Shown here: piece after piece, positions 35,413-47,393 of the stretch
Numbering within the stretch: the stretch's first letter is position 1
Layout: each line of letters begins with the position of its first letter
The notes under the pieces: generated by a model
What the model was told of the DNA's origin: nothing
Database searches by the model: none
The model's input: the letters and a program-made list of their open reading frames with translations, nothing else
Assembly (NCBI GenBank): GCA_020746835.1
Contig: JAGPNK010000002.1
Coordinates: forward strand, 1,488,001-1,552,000
Direction: 5' to 3'
DNA length: 64,000 nt
Source of the DNA: Stachybotrys elegans
Lineage: Eukaryota; Ascomycota; Sordariomycetes; Hypocreales; Stachybotryaceae
Program-made: the position numbers and the translations under genes

Positions 35413-38400
35413 CTAATACTCGCTCCCGAGCTGAGGGCTCATCATGCCGCTACCAGTCACGCTCTCACTGTTAGAGAGGTACGTCTGGTCGATGCGGAAG
35501 ATCCAGTCCATCTTGTCGCGCTCGCTGCGCGCCGCGAACAGCCACGTGTTGTCCGTCCCGTAGATGGCAAACACGGCGGCTTGCATGCGCTCGCTGAGGC
35601 GCTGTAGGCCCTGGCCGTTGGACGAGTTGCCGGTTCCCGTCCAGACAGTCGAAATGACCCGCCCCGAGGCCGTTCGTCGGTGGCCAGGAGTAAAGTCCGT
35701 CCCGCCATTGGCTGTCTGTGGCGCGTCATAGTCATCCGGGCCGTGAAGCAGACCCAGCACGCCAGGTTGGCTATCAACTCTGGAATTCCGCAGACTCACC
35801 AGCGCAACCTCGTCGCCGTCGGCTGCGGAGTGGATATGCAGATACGGCCGCCTGAGCTCCACGAAGCGTTTGACCCACCGCGTGGACTCGCTGTTAGGGA
35901 CCAACAGGTAGCCGCCCTTCAGGACCTTGGGGTTCTTGGGCACCCGGATAATCGTTGTAATCATAGTCGGTGGCAAGGGCGAGTCAGGAGCAATGCCGTT
36001 GGTGGGAGGCGCGGTGTTGGTGGGCGCAAGAAGCTTAACCAAGGGATCAGGGTACTTCTTCCACAGCTTGAGACACCTCTCGAGAAGGTCGGTCTGGATT
36101 TCGCTGTACTCGGACGAGGGCGCGGGCGCGGGCTCTTCTTCCTCCGCGGCTTTTTCCTTCAGCTCTTGCTCACCATCCTCAGCTTTCGGGTCCTGCTCCG
36201 GTTCCTGGTCTTCGTGTATCGACGGGGCTGGTGAAGCCTCTGGTGTATCGTTGAGTAAGTCATCATCATTCGGAATCATTGGCTTCAGCTCGGGAGAAGG
36301 TTCTGGCTCGGGCTCTTCCTTGATAGCTCGTTCGGCATCCCCATACTTGTTGAGCAGGTTCTGCATTGCCCCCATCTCCGCGATGCGACGCCTCTTTCGA
36401 CGAGCGAGAATGTAGTCGCTGACAAGAGACACACCTCGAGGCGTCCAGCTGGTCAAGTTCTCCTCGCCCTTGACGTATTCGTGTTGGCTGTTCATGCGCC
36501 ACAGATCGCCTACCCTTTTGATGGGAGCAGGTCGCATAGTTAGGGTAAAGATGCCAGTCGAGGACCGAACAAAACGGACATTCTGGAAAAGTGACGAGAA
36601 CATGGACGTTTGCCGAACAAACGCTCTCGACATGATTCGCACGCAGATCTTTTGAGAGAACTTCATCGGCTCAGCCAGCTTCTCGGAGCTGATCTCCCAG
36701 GAGACAGTCATCTGCACCCTGTACTTGTCGGCAGTGACCCTGTCGAGAAGCAGCGAGTTGTGCAGGCTGGAATCCCACTGGGCATTGATGGAGATGTTGC
36801 GGGTACCATTGGGGTTGTCGCGGAAGACCGGGTTAGACACCAATTTCATGGTTATCTCGGGGTCGGTAGTGCCCATATCCGGAGTCTTGCCTGCCGCGTC
36901 CAGGAGTCGTATCTTTCCGATTCGCACGGCCGTAACATCGCCCCAAGGGAGGGCATCGCCCGAACTGTGGGATACGTTGATACTAATTCTTCGCTGCAAG
37001 CCCTGGTGCAGGTGGAAGGTCCCCGTGTCCAGCTCACTGGCCTGAGCTACCTCAACAGCCTCGTACTCGCCGTGCTCATTCAATTCGGTGATTTGGAGGC
37101 GTGAGAGTAAATCGTGCTTCTCTTGGGTGAAAAATTGAGACTCGTTGATCCTGGGCTCCTGCCCATTGCCCTGGGTTGGTACAGCATCTCTCATGTCATC
37201 CCAGCTCAGGAGCTTATCCAGATGCATTGCCGACACTTTGGCAAAGATGGCTGCCCTCAGCATCACTTCTGGCGGAGCAAACAAGGGCACGCTCATGCTG
37301 TGCACGCTTTCAAATCGGATAGGACCTTCATCAAAGTCGCTAATCATCTGGGTCGTCGTGATCCCGTCTTCTTCGGAGACACCAGGGATAAACAGCTGAG
37401 CATGAACTTCCGATCCCTCTCGCTCCGCAAAACCCATGAACTCGTGCATCACGACATTGAACTTGAGCGTGTTTGTGGGTGCACGAGCATGAGAAGGTTC
37501 CAAGGAGAGCCGAATGATGCCAACAACGTGCGATGTGTATGGGGAAAGGACATCGAGAGAAAAGTCTTGCACACGGCTTTCAAAGACTGCTTTCAGGGGG
37601 ACATCGGCTTCGCCCACCAGCGTATACGCCGGCATGCAGGTCTCCACAAAGGGGTTGTCGAGGCGTAGGTGCTGAGCATATTCGGGCTGGTCCAGGTACT
37701 GGTGCATCTGTCGCATCTGCCGCACACGATCGTGCAACTTCTCCAAGCTCCACAAGTGCACGACCTGGTTCTTGTAGTCGACAACGCGTATGCCAATGCA
37801 CGGCTTGCGGGCCTCCTCCAAAGCGATGTCGTCACCTTCAAACGTCAAGCCATTGAGAACCATGTCGTACGAGGAGCACAGTGCGTGTCCAATGTCGACC
37901 ACGGTAAACTGAAACACGACATTCTCGTCCAGCTCGTTGCTCATGATCTGGGCTTCCTTCAGGATAGCCGCATTCTGGAGAACCGCTTCGGCCATCTTGA
38001 CGTAGTGCCGGCCTCTCCATATCTTGACGGCTTTCTTGGACAGGTCAATCTCCTCGTCGGAGAGCTTGGGGTTGGCCTTGGGCCGCCTCAGGGGATCCAT
38101 CTTCTCGATCTTCTCCTCGTATTGCTTGCGCTGAAGATTGAGCTGCTTCTGCATGTTCTCTTTCAGCTCCTCCAATGCAGCTTCCATCTTTTCCTTTTCC
38201 TTCTTGATGTCCTCTACAACTGCATCGGACATCCCTTCTCTCTGTTTCTCCAGACCGTCGGCGTCCCTCGATTTCTCGTCACCATCGGTCTGCTTCGGCG
38301 TAGACGGCATTGTCAACGCCGTATCCAGCGAATAATTATCAATGGTGCCGGTAGACATGTACTTTTCTCTGAAGGCATACGACGTCCCTGATTCCGAGTC

Positions 38401-40619
38401 ATCTCCATCTTCACGGCCATTGACACGTTCCGCACGGGCTCGCTGCACCTCCTCGAAGAGGGCATTCAGTTCTTCGTCTGTGAGGCTTGCAAAGTTCTGG
38501 TCGGTGCCCAGAATTGCTCCCGCTGCTTCGCGTCGCGCCAACGACCAGTCCGAATCTCGACCGTTTCGCTGGAAAAAGGCAGGTGACTCAGGTCTCGAGT
38601 CACCAAAGTCTGACGCTCTACTAAAGGACCGCTCATGGCCTGGTCGATTTGGTGTCGATGGCGATCGATCAAGCGCCTGGAGCTGACTGGCCGTGATGGA
38701 CTGCCGTAGCAGACTCTGCGTTCCCACCTCTGCCCTTTCGGCTCTGGCCTCCATGGGGTGGTTGAATCGGAAGATGTGGAAGTCGCCAAGAATGATACGG
38801 TAACCAGAGTGAAGCTGAGTGGGTTCTGTGATCCGTTTTCCGTTGACCATTACCGACGCACCTTCGGCAGGAACACACGTCACGACTCCGTCTGCACCAT
38901 TCTCAAACGCGCAGTGATCGTGCAATATCCTCGTGCCGTTGAGGCGAATGTTGGCTTGATGATCGGCATTAGTGTCCACGTTGCCAACTGTCGTGGTGCC
39001 TGGTTTGAGGTTATAGACGAGACATTCCGCAAGTAGGGGATCGTCCGACAGATTGACCAAGTGAGGCATCTTCTTAGGCATGTGCAAGCCGACAAATCCC
39101 TTTTCGATGCTGATGCCAAGCTCTTCCAGAGCAGCCTCACGCTCTTTGTGGATCTCCTCAGTCTTTTGCAGTTTCTGTTCCCAGGTTTGGTTGAGGTCAG
39201 TCAGCAGCTTCTCGCTCTGACTGAGCTGCTCGGCAATTTCTGCCTTGGAGACTTTCTTGACAAGGCCATCGGCACCAGTGATGCTGACCATCTGCTTCTC
39301 AAGAGGCGTTCCCTCGTCGTATATTTCGTCAGGGGGCGCGCCCGGCACCGCTGCACCACCGCCTCCACCGCCGAGCTTGCTTCTGAGCAGCGCCAGCTCT
39401 TCCTTGAGCTCTCTGATCATACGAGCGTTGGCATCCTCGTTGACGACTGCGTGGTTCTTGATTCGTTTTGCCGAGTCAGCGTATCGGAGGGTACTCAGTG
39501 TTTCGTCGTAGTTGATATCGGCAGGACTGATTGCAGCAATCATGGCCGTCATACTGTTGCCTCCCAGAGAGTCCTTCAGAAGCCATGTTAGGATACTGTC
39601 TCGATAGGGTACCTGGCCGCCGGGTCCCTTCTTCTTCTTTCCGGTCGACAGATCAGCCAAGGCGGCAATGACACGACCCAGGGTGGAGAGAGATCTGTTG
39701 ATTTCGGCACCTTCCTTCAGCCGAGCACCAGTAGCTCCCGTTGATGTTGCTCGCTCGGAACCTGCCAGATCCACAAGACTGATCTTGGCGACTTTTTCCA
39801 TTTCCATCTTGGTCTCGGCATCGTACTTCTTCTGCGTGAGCATCAACGTGAAGACGGCGTGACTTCGACTGGACGTTTCGTTCATGTTTGTGGCGGCAAC
39901 CGTTCGCGCCTTGTTTCCCTCGTCCATCAGGTTCTCGATTTCTTGGAAGCCGGAGACGACGAGCTTGGCGAGATCCTCGACGTAGGGACCTGTCGAGGGG
40001 TGTTCTCGGACTTTGAGGTTGCCCTTGGTCGAGGGGTTCAACAGATCGCGTACACGCTCGTTGTAGATTTCCAGGTAGGACACTTCGACGGTGCACTTGT
40101 TGCTCTTGTCCTCGGATATCTTTTCTATCCTCTTGAACATTTCCTGGCAAATCATGGGGATGATACCAATCTCCTTTCCATAGCCCATCATGGAGTACGA
40201 CTTTCCCGAACCGGTCTGACCATAGGCAAAGATACAGTTGTTGTAACCCTCGAATGCGTTGTCGAGGAGGGGGGCGCCGAGATCTTCGAATAGGTTATGC
40301 TGCCCCGCGTAGCTCGGATCTTCTTTGTTGAAGGACCAGTACGACCTGTCGAAGGCAAAAGCCTTGGGCGCATTGTCTTTGGCACCCTTGCCTCCATGTC
40401 CCTCAGGCGGCGTGAGAACCGTCTGGTTCCCTTTCATATCCACGATACATTTTGCACCTCGGTCAATCTCTGGCAGCGGGTTAGCGACATGCACAATCTC
40501 GCCTGCTGAGACAAAGGGTCCAGCCGGTCGGCCAAATCGATTGCTGGGTACGCACCTCGTCCGTTGAAGGGTCGGCAACGAACCACCACCTTGATGTTAC
40601 CACCACCCGCGGGCGCCAT
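35413..40619 (-). CDS. Kinesin-3 (Unc104/KIF1A type) motor
   Basis: Two exons, 40619-40556 and 40469-35413, with an 86-nt intron, encode 1706 residues. The motor domain (about 1-370) has its P-loop GQTGSGKS at 105-112, switch I NETSSRSH and switch II LVDLAGSE. An FHA domain spans about 505-592 (NLKPGTTTVGN to FHIFRFNHP). Coiled-coil and KIF1-type central regions follow, and a PH domain lies at about 1545-1685 (KGGYLLVPNS onward). This is the full layout of fungal UncA/Kin3, which drives plus-end transport of early endosomes and vesicles along microtubules, with the PH domain binding phosphoinositides. The short first exon gives MAPAGGGNIKVVVRCRPFNGR and joins to EIDRGAKC as in relatives; the intron contains GCTAAC upstream of its acceptor. 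Confidence 0.95.
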
Positions 40620-41315
40620 GGCGATCTAAGGGTCTCGGGGACCCAGTCTGGTCCCCTTGCAGCCCCGGCTTGGGCGAGTACACGGTGCGTCCGGGACGGG
40701 CAGTCTTCAACCTCTCACAGCGCAGCGGCTCGACTCGGTCGGCAGCGGGACGGGTCGGTGCGATCTCCAGATACACATGCACTCCTGTCACCTCGTCGTC
40801 GTGGGCGCCCCTATCATGCTATCCCCGCCCAGGATATGCGATGGGCCAGGTCGTGTAACCGGAGGCGATGCTGAGCAACGGTGAAGCGCAGGTTCTCGTG
40901 GGACCGCTGCTTGGCGCGTTGCCCGCTTTTGGATGGAGCAGAATGGAATTGCGGCAGCAGGTCGGTCGGCGGTCTCGACGCTCGTCCAGAGGGTATCGCA
41001 GCGGAAGGGGGAGGGGCGCCGGTCGCAGCGGTCGACGGCAAGGCGTGCTGTGGGAAAAGGCTGAGGTGCTGGACGCGATCGCGTTGCGCTTATGTTCCCC
41101 AACTCGATGACCAACTGCCACTTTCCTATTCCACTGGGAGTGGAAATTACTAGGTCATGCTTGGTTGGTTGCTGGTAAGGAGGCTTCACGTGAAATGACA
41201 GCTATGCCGTAGATTAACCGGGAGCGGCACCGCGGGGAGAGGCGCCAACGTCATTTCCGCCATTCGAGCTGCCCGAGCACTAACAAAAAGGTAAAGTTGA
41301 CCAACCTCGAGGATA
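40620..41315. other. Promoter region of the kinesin gene
   Basis: About 0.7 kb, GC-rich close to the kinesin start. Overlapping short frames on both strands have no coding character. Confidence 0.5.
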
Positions 41316-41798
41316 ATGAGCATAAAAGCACGTCGTTTGCCCGATTTTCAATGCCAATGCTCCGGATTTCTTTCTAGGTCCGAATTGCGTGAGAGCCCGA
41401 GACGCCACACCTACCGCCGGGCCCTGGACCACATGCGGCTCTACCACGCTGCCCTTGACGATGAACGCTCCAAAGCTGAGTCTGAGTCGCCTGTGGCGTT
41501 CAACGGCTCGTCAAGGACTAAGCTAAAGAAGGCATACGCTACGATAAGGCCAGCCCCAGGAATCCCCATTCAGCCTGTCCTGGGCGCTGGCAAAGACCTT
41601 GGCATCTCTGACTTCAAAGAAACCCTTCCCAGTGGATCAAGCTTTCTGCCCATATTTACGTATGATCGATGTATGTCATCGTTCAAGCTTGAACGTCACG
41701 GTATAAGAAGTGTCTTATCCGCCCACCCTAGTTCCTCCCCTCCATGCATCCGTATGTCAGGGTGGTTTTCCCAAGCTTCAGCTCCGTCCATCGTATGA
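41316..41798 (+). CDS. Possible orphan ORF (160 aa), low support
   Basis: An open frame of 160 residues rich in Arg and Ser, with an N-terminal CQC and an RRHTYRRALDHM segment. I recognise no family. The 3' end may be wrong: a GTATGA donor near 41660 could lead to a downstream exon, and the frame reading LRPSYEVQWDLANN near 41780-41877 looks more protein-like than this frame's tail. It could be part of a multi-exon gene or simply chance. Confidence 0.3.
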   Translation: MSIKARRLPDFQCQCSGFLSRSELRESPRRHTYRRALDHMRLYHAALDDERSKAESESPVAFNGSSRTKLKKAYATIRPAPGIPIQPVLGAGKDLGISDFKETLPSGSSFLPIFTYDRCMSSFKLERHGIRSVLSAHPSSSPPCIRMSGWFSQASAPSIV

Positions 41799-42497
41799 AG
41801 TTCAGTGGGACTTGGCAAATAACACAGCCAGCCAGGCACCTGAGATCGTCATTCGCCCTGCTGGAGATCGTTCAGCCTGACAATTTCGAGCCGTACCCAC
41901 CAATAAGACGCCTCCCCTCCGCTCTGGGCATGCCACATGGTTCAGACCAGCTGCGATGATCTGTCGTGAGATTGAGAATAGTCTCGGGGCCCCAGCTGGG
42001 TGGTTTGACCTCCGCTCTGCCAGTGAGGCGGTTCGTTGATCTTCCCCTGCCAATGGATCCTCGGCCCGTCCGCCTCATTTCCATCAACGCAAGGAAACAT
42101 GTTTTGCTCTTCCATGCAGGGATCCACATTGCATGTACAGAGTTAGTAGGTGATGAGACAACGCTTCCAGGAGCTTGCAGACTTCGATAACGCACTTATC
42201 CATTGTGCAAGGTTGCTATGGCTGGCCATGCAGCGTGGGGCGCCGTGGGTGAGCAATCAGACGAGGCTGCCATCTGACAGCCGACCACACCTTATGTATA
42301 TGTATGCCTGAGATATTGAACCCACCCTCCCATAACAGCAGGCTATCCTCCGATGTGCACCGGACGGCTACTTGCTTTCCATAGCATAATAAATAACTCT
42401 GACCATCCAACTCACCTATCCCTTCGTGCCGGAGTCTCCCAGCATTGTCTGAAACAGCCATAACCCAGCAACACTCTCGGATACAACATCTTCAGCC
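41799..42497. other. Intergenic; promoter of the small spliced gene
   Basis: About 0.7 kb without a supported gene. A possible extra exon of the preceding uncertain ORF could lie at its left edge. Confidence 0.4.
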
Positions 42498-42995
42498 ATG
42501 AATCGATACTGGATCCCTCACCACGACATTCACAAGAAGGTCATTACACAGGAGCTCCAGTATCACCTGGGGCCCCAGGCAACCGTCCGCTCGTACACGT
42601 TTGAGGTATTTGGTCTCGCCAAATCCAAATCGCAACCATGATGGTGTCTCATATGACGACTCTCCAGGGTGAAGATGGTTATCTCATCAGCACGCCGGGA
42701 TGTTGCTTAACTGACGTGAGCATTTCGACATGTCATACAAGGCCGGCTTTTCCCTCACGCAGCTGAGCTGACTTGTGATCCTCCCAACCCATAGGAGCAA
42801 ATCGACGACATTTGCCAAAAGTCCAAGGAGCTCTGGGACAGGCAGACCGCAGCCAAAGCCATGGAGAACCCCGGCAAGGAACTCAAGCGCCCGCTTCACC
42901 AGCCTGTCCTAGTGACTCGGGGTGCGATTGAGATGTCCAGGCGGAGAGAGGCACGGCGAGGCCAGGGTGGCCATCGACGGCCCCGGGACAGGTGA
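42498..42995 (+). CDS. Small conserved-looking fungal protein with basic tail (118 aa), unknown function
   Basis: Three exons, 42498-42605, 42668-42715 and 42795-42995, separated by introns of 62 and 79 nt, encode 118 residues. No single long frame marks it, so it is easily missed. The start (MNRYWIPHHDIHKKVITQEL) and the segment GEDGYLISTPG are strongly amino-acid-like. All three exons meet in phase 0, and both introns have proper GT/AG ends. From about residue 53 a helix-like stretch EQIDDICQKSKELWDRQ leads to a very basic end (SRRREARRGQGGHRRPR). I recall similar short proteins in Sordariomycetes but know no function; the tail suggests nucleic-acid binding or nuclear location (inference). 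Confidence 0.8.
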
Positions 42996-44844
42996 CTGGC
43001 CTGAGATGGGACTTGGAGGTGGCACAAGGAGACTTCCGTTGCGGCCCAACCGCAATGCATGGCTGCCGCGGCCGGCATGTTGGGTATGCTCCAGTTATTT
43101 GGCGTTAAGAAGGAGTGTATGACACACGCACATCAACATTTGGCCTGTCGGGAAAGGTTTTCTATTCAAAGGTGGCAGCTGTTCCGTTCATTGGGGTGGT
43201 TTCGAGGAAGCAGTAGCTCCGTATAGGTCCAATACGAATCGTGCGGTTTGCGAGATATCGTCTGTCGAGCCAGTGGCTGGGCGTGGAGTAGGACGTGGCC
43301 CGGCTGGCACCACCGTGGTCGGGACACCATTTCCAAATCGCGTGCCAACCCTGCAAAGGCAATGTGCTATGAGTTGGCACCGCTCAAGCCCAGCACCCTA
43401 ATGTAAGACAGAGACGCTCTCGGCTCCCTGCTGATGTCGCGGCATGTGCATGCATGCAAGCCATGACAGACGTGCAAGCTGGCCGGCCCTTGGTGGAGTG
43501 CTTGTCCTGTTGCCAACGAATCTGTGTTCCTAATTGGGTTCTTTGCCGCTGTAAATGGGCTGGAAGGTGTTCATGCATCTGGCCCACATTGGCTAATGCC
43601 TGCTCCGAAAATGAAATAGTGGTGGCGATTGGAGCCATGTCAATAGCTCCCAGGCGGTCTGGCTGCCGGGCGTGAAGCATATTCGTGCTTTTCATGGAGA
43701 TCCACGTCGTGCCCGCTCTTCCGGGGATCCTATCGTTGCTCGGCATGGACTTCCAGGACACCATCTCGACTCCCCTGCCGGTTGAATAGTGCACCCTGGA
43801 CAAATTCTGAATAATACATTCAATCCTTTTAGGTGTGCCACCAGGATGATCATCACAATATCGCATGACTTCTCGAGACGCGTATGTTCCGTGCCAGAAG
43901 AGGGGTCTCGGCGATTTCCTAGCGTTAGGAAGCCTTTGCAGTATTATGCGGGCGCTGGAGGAGGTGGTCCTCGTACGTACGCAAGTCCAGAGGTCCAGTA
44001 GGCCAAATCATCATGGCTTTGATGTGAACAGAGGATGTGATTGGCGGTCGTGGTTCGTTCGTAGGACGCGAGCCGCTGTGTGATGTGACATATCCTATGA
44101 CGTTGATCCATTCGCCCACATTTGTCAACTCCGAGTTCAGCGCAGGCAGAAGCAGCTGAACATTGACAAATGCGGTAACATTTGTCCCCTTGGGGCAGGG
44201 ATGTTGCAAGCTCAGGACGGCGTGCTGGGTTGAATATGAGGCAATACTGGCGAAGCGTCAATAATCCGTTCATGCTCGTAAATATCTCTCAGGGCCCTCT
44301 TTTGACGGTGTCTTGGGTTTTTAAACACAGCGTACTTACCAGCCGAGGAAGCGGACTTTATCACCTTCGGAGCATCCGGGTAACGATGATAGGAGATGAA
44401 GCTTGGAGGGTAATGGACCACGAGACATGGTTCAGAGGATATCATTCCGCTTGAGCATCTGGTGGCGCGACGGGAGATCTACCGGGGAAGATCATCGAAT
44501 CAAATATCGCCGACTGAACACGGCTTCTCAGGCAAATGGATGTTTTACCAGCGAACCCGATCGGTGGGAGCGAGTGACTCTGCGCACATTATGTGAGAGC
44601 AATTGCACACAGTGAAAGGTATCACCGTCGCTGTTGTAGTGTTTCGTGCCACCAACACTGTGTGAGCCCACTAACCGCACAGTACGTGAAATCACTTACC
44701 CTAGAATGCCCTTCGCACAACCTCACGACTTGGCATTGTCCACGATTTCGATACAACAAATCACCACGGACAGGACATTAACACATATCCTATATTGATT
44801 AATTCAGGATCCGCCGGATTGCTTCTCGTCGCTCGATTGCCACA
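42996..44844. other. 1.85-kb intergenic region
   Basis: No credible frame or RNA signature. The composition is mixed and the last 100 bp are the leader of the DUF952 gene. Confidence 0.5.
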
Positions 44845-45256
44845 ATGGCTCCTAATCCTCTTCCAAAGTACATTTACAAAATCAGTCCTACCCCGCCTCC
44901 TCAGCCGATTCCTGCCGAATACCCCTTGTCAGAACTCGATCAAAAGGATGGATTCATCCATTTCAGTACCGCTACGCAGGTATGCGAGAACCATAGCCGA
45001 GGTGAAATCAGCCACTGACATACTTCAGGTTCCCCAAACCGCGGACCTCTTCTTCACAAGTGCAAGTGAGCTTTGGATCATGAAGCTCGAGCTTGCCAAG
45101 TGGGGGCCGGCAATCAAGTGGGAGGGCGAAGGTGACGGATTCCCCCATCTGTACGGTAACTTCGGCAAGGATGATGTCCTGTCAGTCGAGAAGTTCGAAA
45201 GGGAGGAGGGAAAGGAGTGGTCCGTGGCCATGACTACGTCGAGTTGGCTGGAATAG
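44845..45256 (+). CDS. DUF952 family protein (120 aa)
   Basis: Two exons, 44845-44979 and 45029-45256, with a 49-nt intron, encode 120 residues, the whole length of the family. Key DUF952 segments are present: YIYKIS near the start, KDGFIHFSTATQV across the junction, TADLFF, and FPHLYGNF toward the end. The domain occurs as a small stand-alone protein in bacteria and fungi; its structure resembles ADP-ribosyltransferase-like folds, but the reaction is not established. No targeting signal is seen. The gene is convergent with the leukotriene A4 hydrolase gene, only 37 bp between stop codons, so the 3' ends of the two mRNAs almost certainly overlap. Confidence 0.9.
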
Positions 45257-45293
45257 ATTGATTTGATCATGCTATATGATATATATAACCCCA

Positions 45294-47393
45294 CTAGACA
45301 CCGAGGTCCTTCTCAACCATGCCTCTGCAGATAGGGTGATAAAAGTCCTTGTTCTTAGCGAACGTGTCCAGCGCCAGCTGGCGATCAACCTTGTTCAGAC
45401 CGCGAAACAACGGCCTGACAAACTTCATGCGTCCAACCTGTCCAAGCAGCTCAGCAACGCCCTGGAAGGTAGCCTTGTCGTTGGCCTTGAGTGCGATGTG
45501 GTAGAAGGCCGCCTTGAGCTCGACGTTCTTGGAGGACAGAATATCGTACGTCTCGCCCAGCAGCTGGGCCCTCTCGGGGCTCAGGGGCTCGGCTTGCTGC
45601 ACTGTCTCGAGGAAGAGCAGCTTCTGGTTCCCAGTAAAGGACTCAACGTCCTCGGGAGAGGGCGTGAAAGACTGTACATGATGTCAGAGGGCGATTTGGT
45701 GCAATGGGATGGGTGAAACTCACGCTATCCTTCCACTTTTCAGCTAGCGCGTAGCACATGTCGGCAAGAGAAGTGTCGAAATCAGGCTTGGGCGGGAGGC
45801 CAGGGGTGTAGAACTTGTCGTTCCAATCAATGGTCGCCACCTTTGCCTTGATCTCCTCATCACCAAGACCGTTAAAGAAATCAAGGAAGGTAGCCTTGAA
45901 CTCCCAGGAGTCCAGGGACTTCTCAGCCCAGGTGCTGAAGTAGTGAGGGATGAACTTGTCAAAGTTCTCGCGACCAACGAGACGCTCTAGGTAGTACAGG
46001 AAGTGAAAGCCCTTCTCGTAAGCAATAGTGCTGTACACATCCTCAGGGTCAACGTTGTCGTGGCTGATGATGAGCTTGGTATATTCGTGGTCCTTGCCAA
46101 AAAGCTCCACGGAATCCTCTGCAACCAGGTCAGGTCATGCTTTACTCAAAACATGGCAAAGCGCGGGGGGGGGGGGGGGGGGGGACTTACGTAGTGACTT
46201 CCACCCAATGAGGGCGGAAAAATCAAACTCAGCGTCGCCGTGGATTGCAGCCTGGATACGCCGTTCCAGGTACATGGTCCAGCCCTCATTCAGCCAGCTG
46301 TGCCGAGTCAGTAAAGCCTCTCTTACTTATGCAATCTGCAATATAGCCGTGAAACTCACAAGTGCTCCCAACTGGCATTGGAAACCAGGTTGCCACTCCA
46401 GCTGTGACTCAGCTCATGAGCAATGACATCGACATTCTGTCGGTCACCGCTGATGATGGTGGGAGTAGCAAACGTGTAAATGGGGTTCTCCATACCTCCG
46501 TACGGGAAGCTGGGCGGCAGAACCAGGACGTTGTATTCCCCCCACTTGTAAGGGAAGACGAGCTTCTCGGCAATCTCCATGAACTTCTCCATGTCTCGCT
46601 CAAGCTCCCACTTGCAGTCCTGGAGCTCATTGGGGCCAGTGGCAACAGTGCTGCGAGGACCGATAGGTGCGGTGGCGATGTCGCCCGAGGCGACGGCGAA
46701 GAGATAGGAGGGGATGGGGACCTTTTGCTCGAACTTGTAGAGCTTCTCTTCGCCCACGGTAGGGTTATGGTCGCCGACGGGAACACCGCTGGCGACCACG
46801 GGCAGCGTGGACGTCAGGTTGAAGGTGAAGGTGGACTTCACATCGGGGGTATCCTGGCAAGGGAAGATGGAGCGGGCGTTGATGGCCTGGCACTGCGAGA
46901 ACATGTACGGGTGCTTCTTGTTGGACGTCTGGGCCGGCGTCAGCCACTGGATGGCGGTGCACTTGGGCGTTGTCTCCAGATTAACAGTGACATCGACGAA
47001 CTGCCCCCTGGCGGCACCCTCGGGGATCGAGACATGCAGGGGCGCGCCCAGAGGCTCAGTGTGCTCCTTGAGCTCCCACTTGGACGGGGCTGCGTCGACA
47101 GTGATGGACGAGATGCTGAGGTGCCGGGTGTCGAGGATGACCTCGCGGCTCTCCTTGTCCGTCTGGCTCTCGAGCCGCAGGACGACGTCTCCCCGGAGAC
47201 ACTTGTTCTCAAAGTCCAGCTTGAGGTTGGCGGTCGTGTGGCGGGTTCGCCAAGCTCCGTAGTTGGAGAGGGTGCTGGGGTCTCGAGTCGCCATGATGGT
47301 TGCAAAGCCCCTGCTCGCAGAGGCGCTCGATGCTGTTGCTGATGGTATGGCGGCACAGGCTGCTCTCCTCGTCAACAGAGAGAGCCAAGTCAT
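45294..47393 (-). CDS. Leukotriene A4 hydrolase-type aminopeptidase (M1 family)
   Basis: Four exons (47393-46360, 46297-46191, 46118-45724, 45671-45294) encode 637 residues from the ATG at 47393, or 604 from the ATG at 47294. The zinc site is HELSHSW with the distant Glu in WLNEGWT, and the exopeptidase motif is YGGMENP. The C-terminal helical domain of the LTA4H subfamily follows. In fungi these enzymes mainly act as aminopeptidases with epoxide hydrolase side activity. The longer start adds a presequence-like [15 protein letters not shown] to RGFATIM segment, while the inner start [10 protein letters not shown] has the better context (A at -3, G at +4); leaky scanning could give mitochondrial and cytosolic forms. 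Intron 2 contains a run of 20 C right after GTAAGT. Confidence 0.93.
46165..46184. repeat. G20 homopolymer inside an intron
   Basis: Twenty consecutive G on the + strand, that is C20 in the transcript, immediately follow the GTAAGT donor (46190-46185) of intron 2 of the leukotriene A4 hydrolase gene. The tract makes up over a quarter of that 72-nt intron. Confidence 0.92.

Noticed and set aside
37669..38391. 240-codon plus-strand frame over the kinesin gene
   Set aside because: Its Leu-rich run is the reverse of the coiled-coil Lys/Glu codons.
46362..47342. 326-codon plus-strand frame over the LTA4 hydrolase gene
   Set aside because: Antisense shadow; it is full of Gly, Arg and Val from reversed GC-biased codons and matches nothing known.
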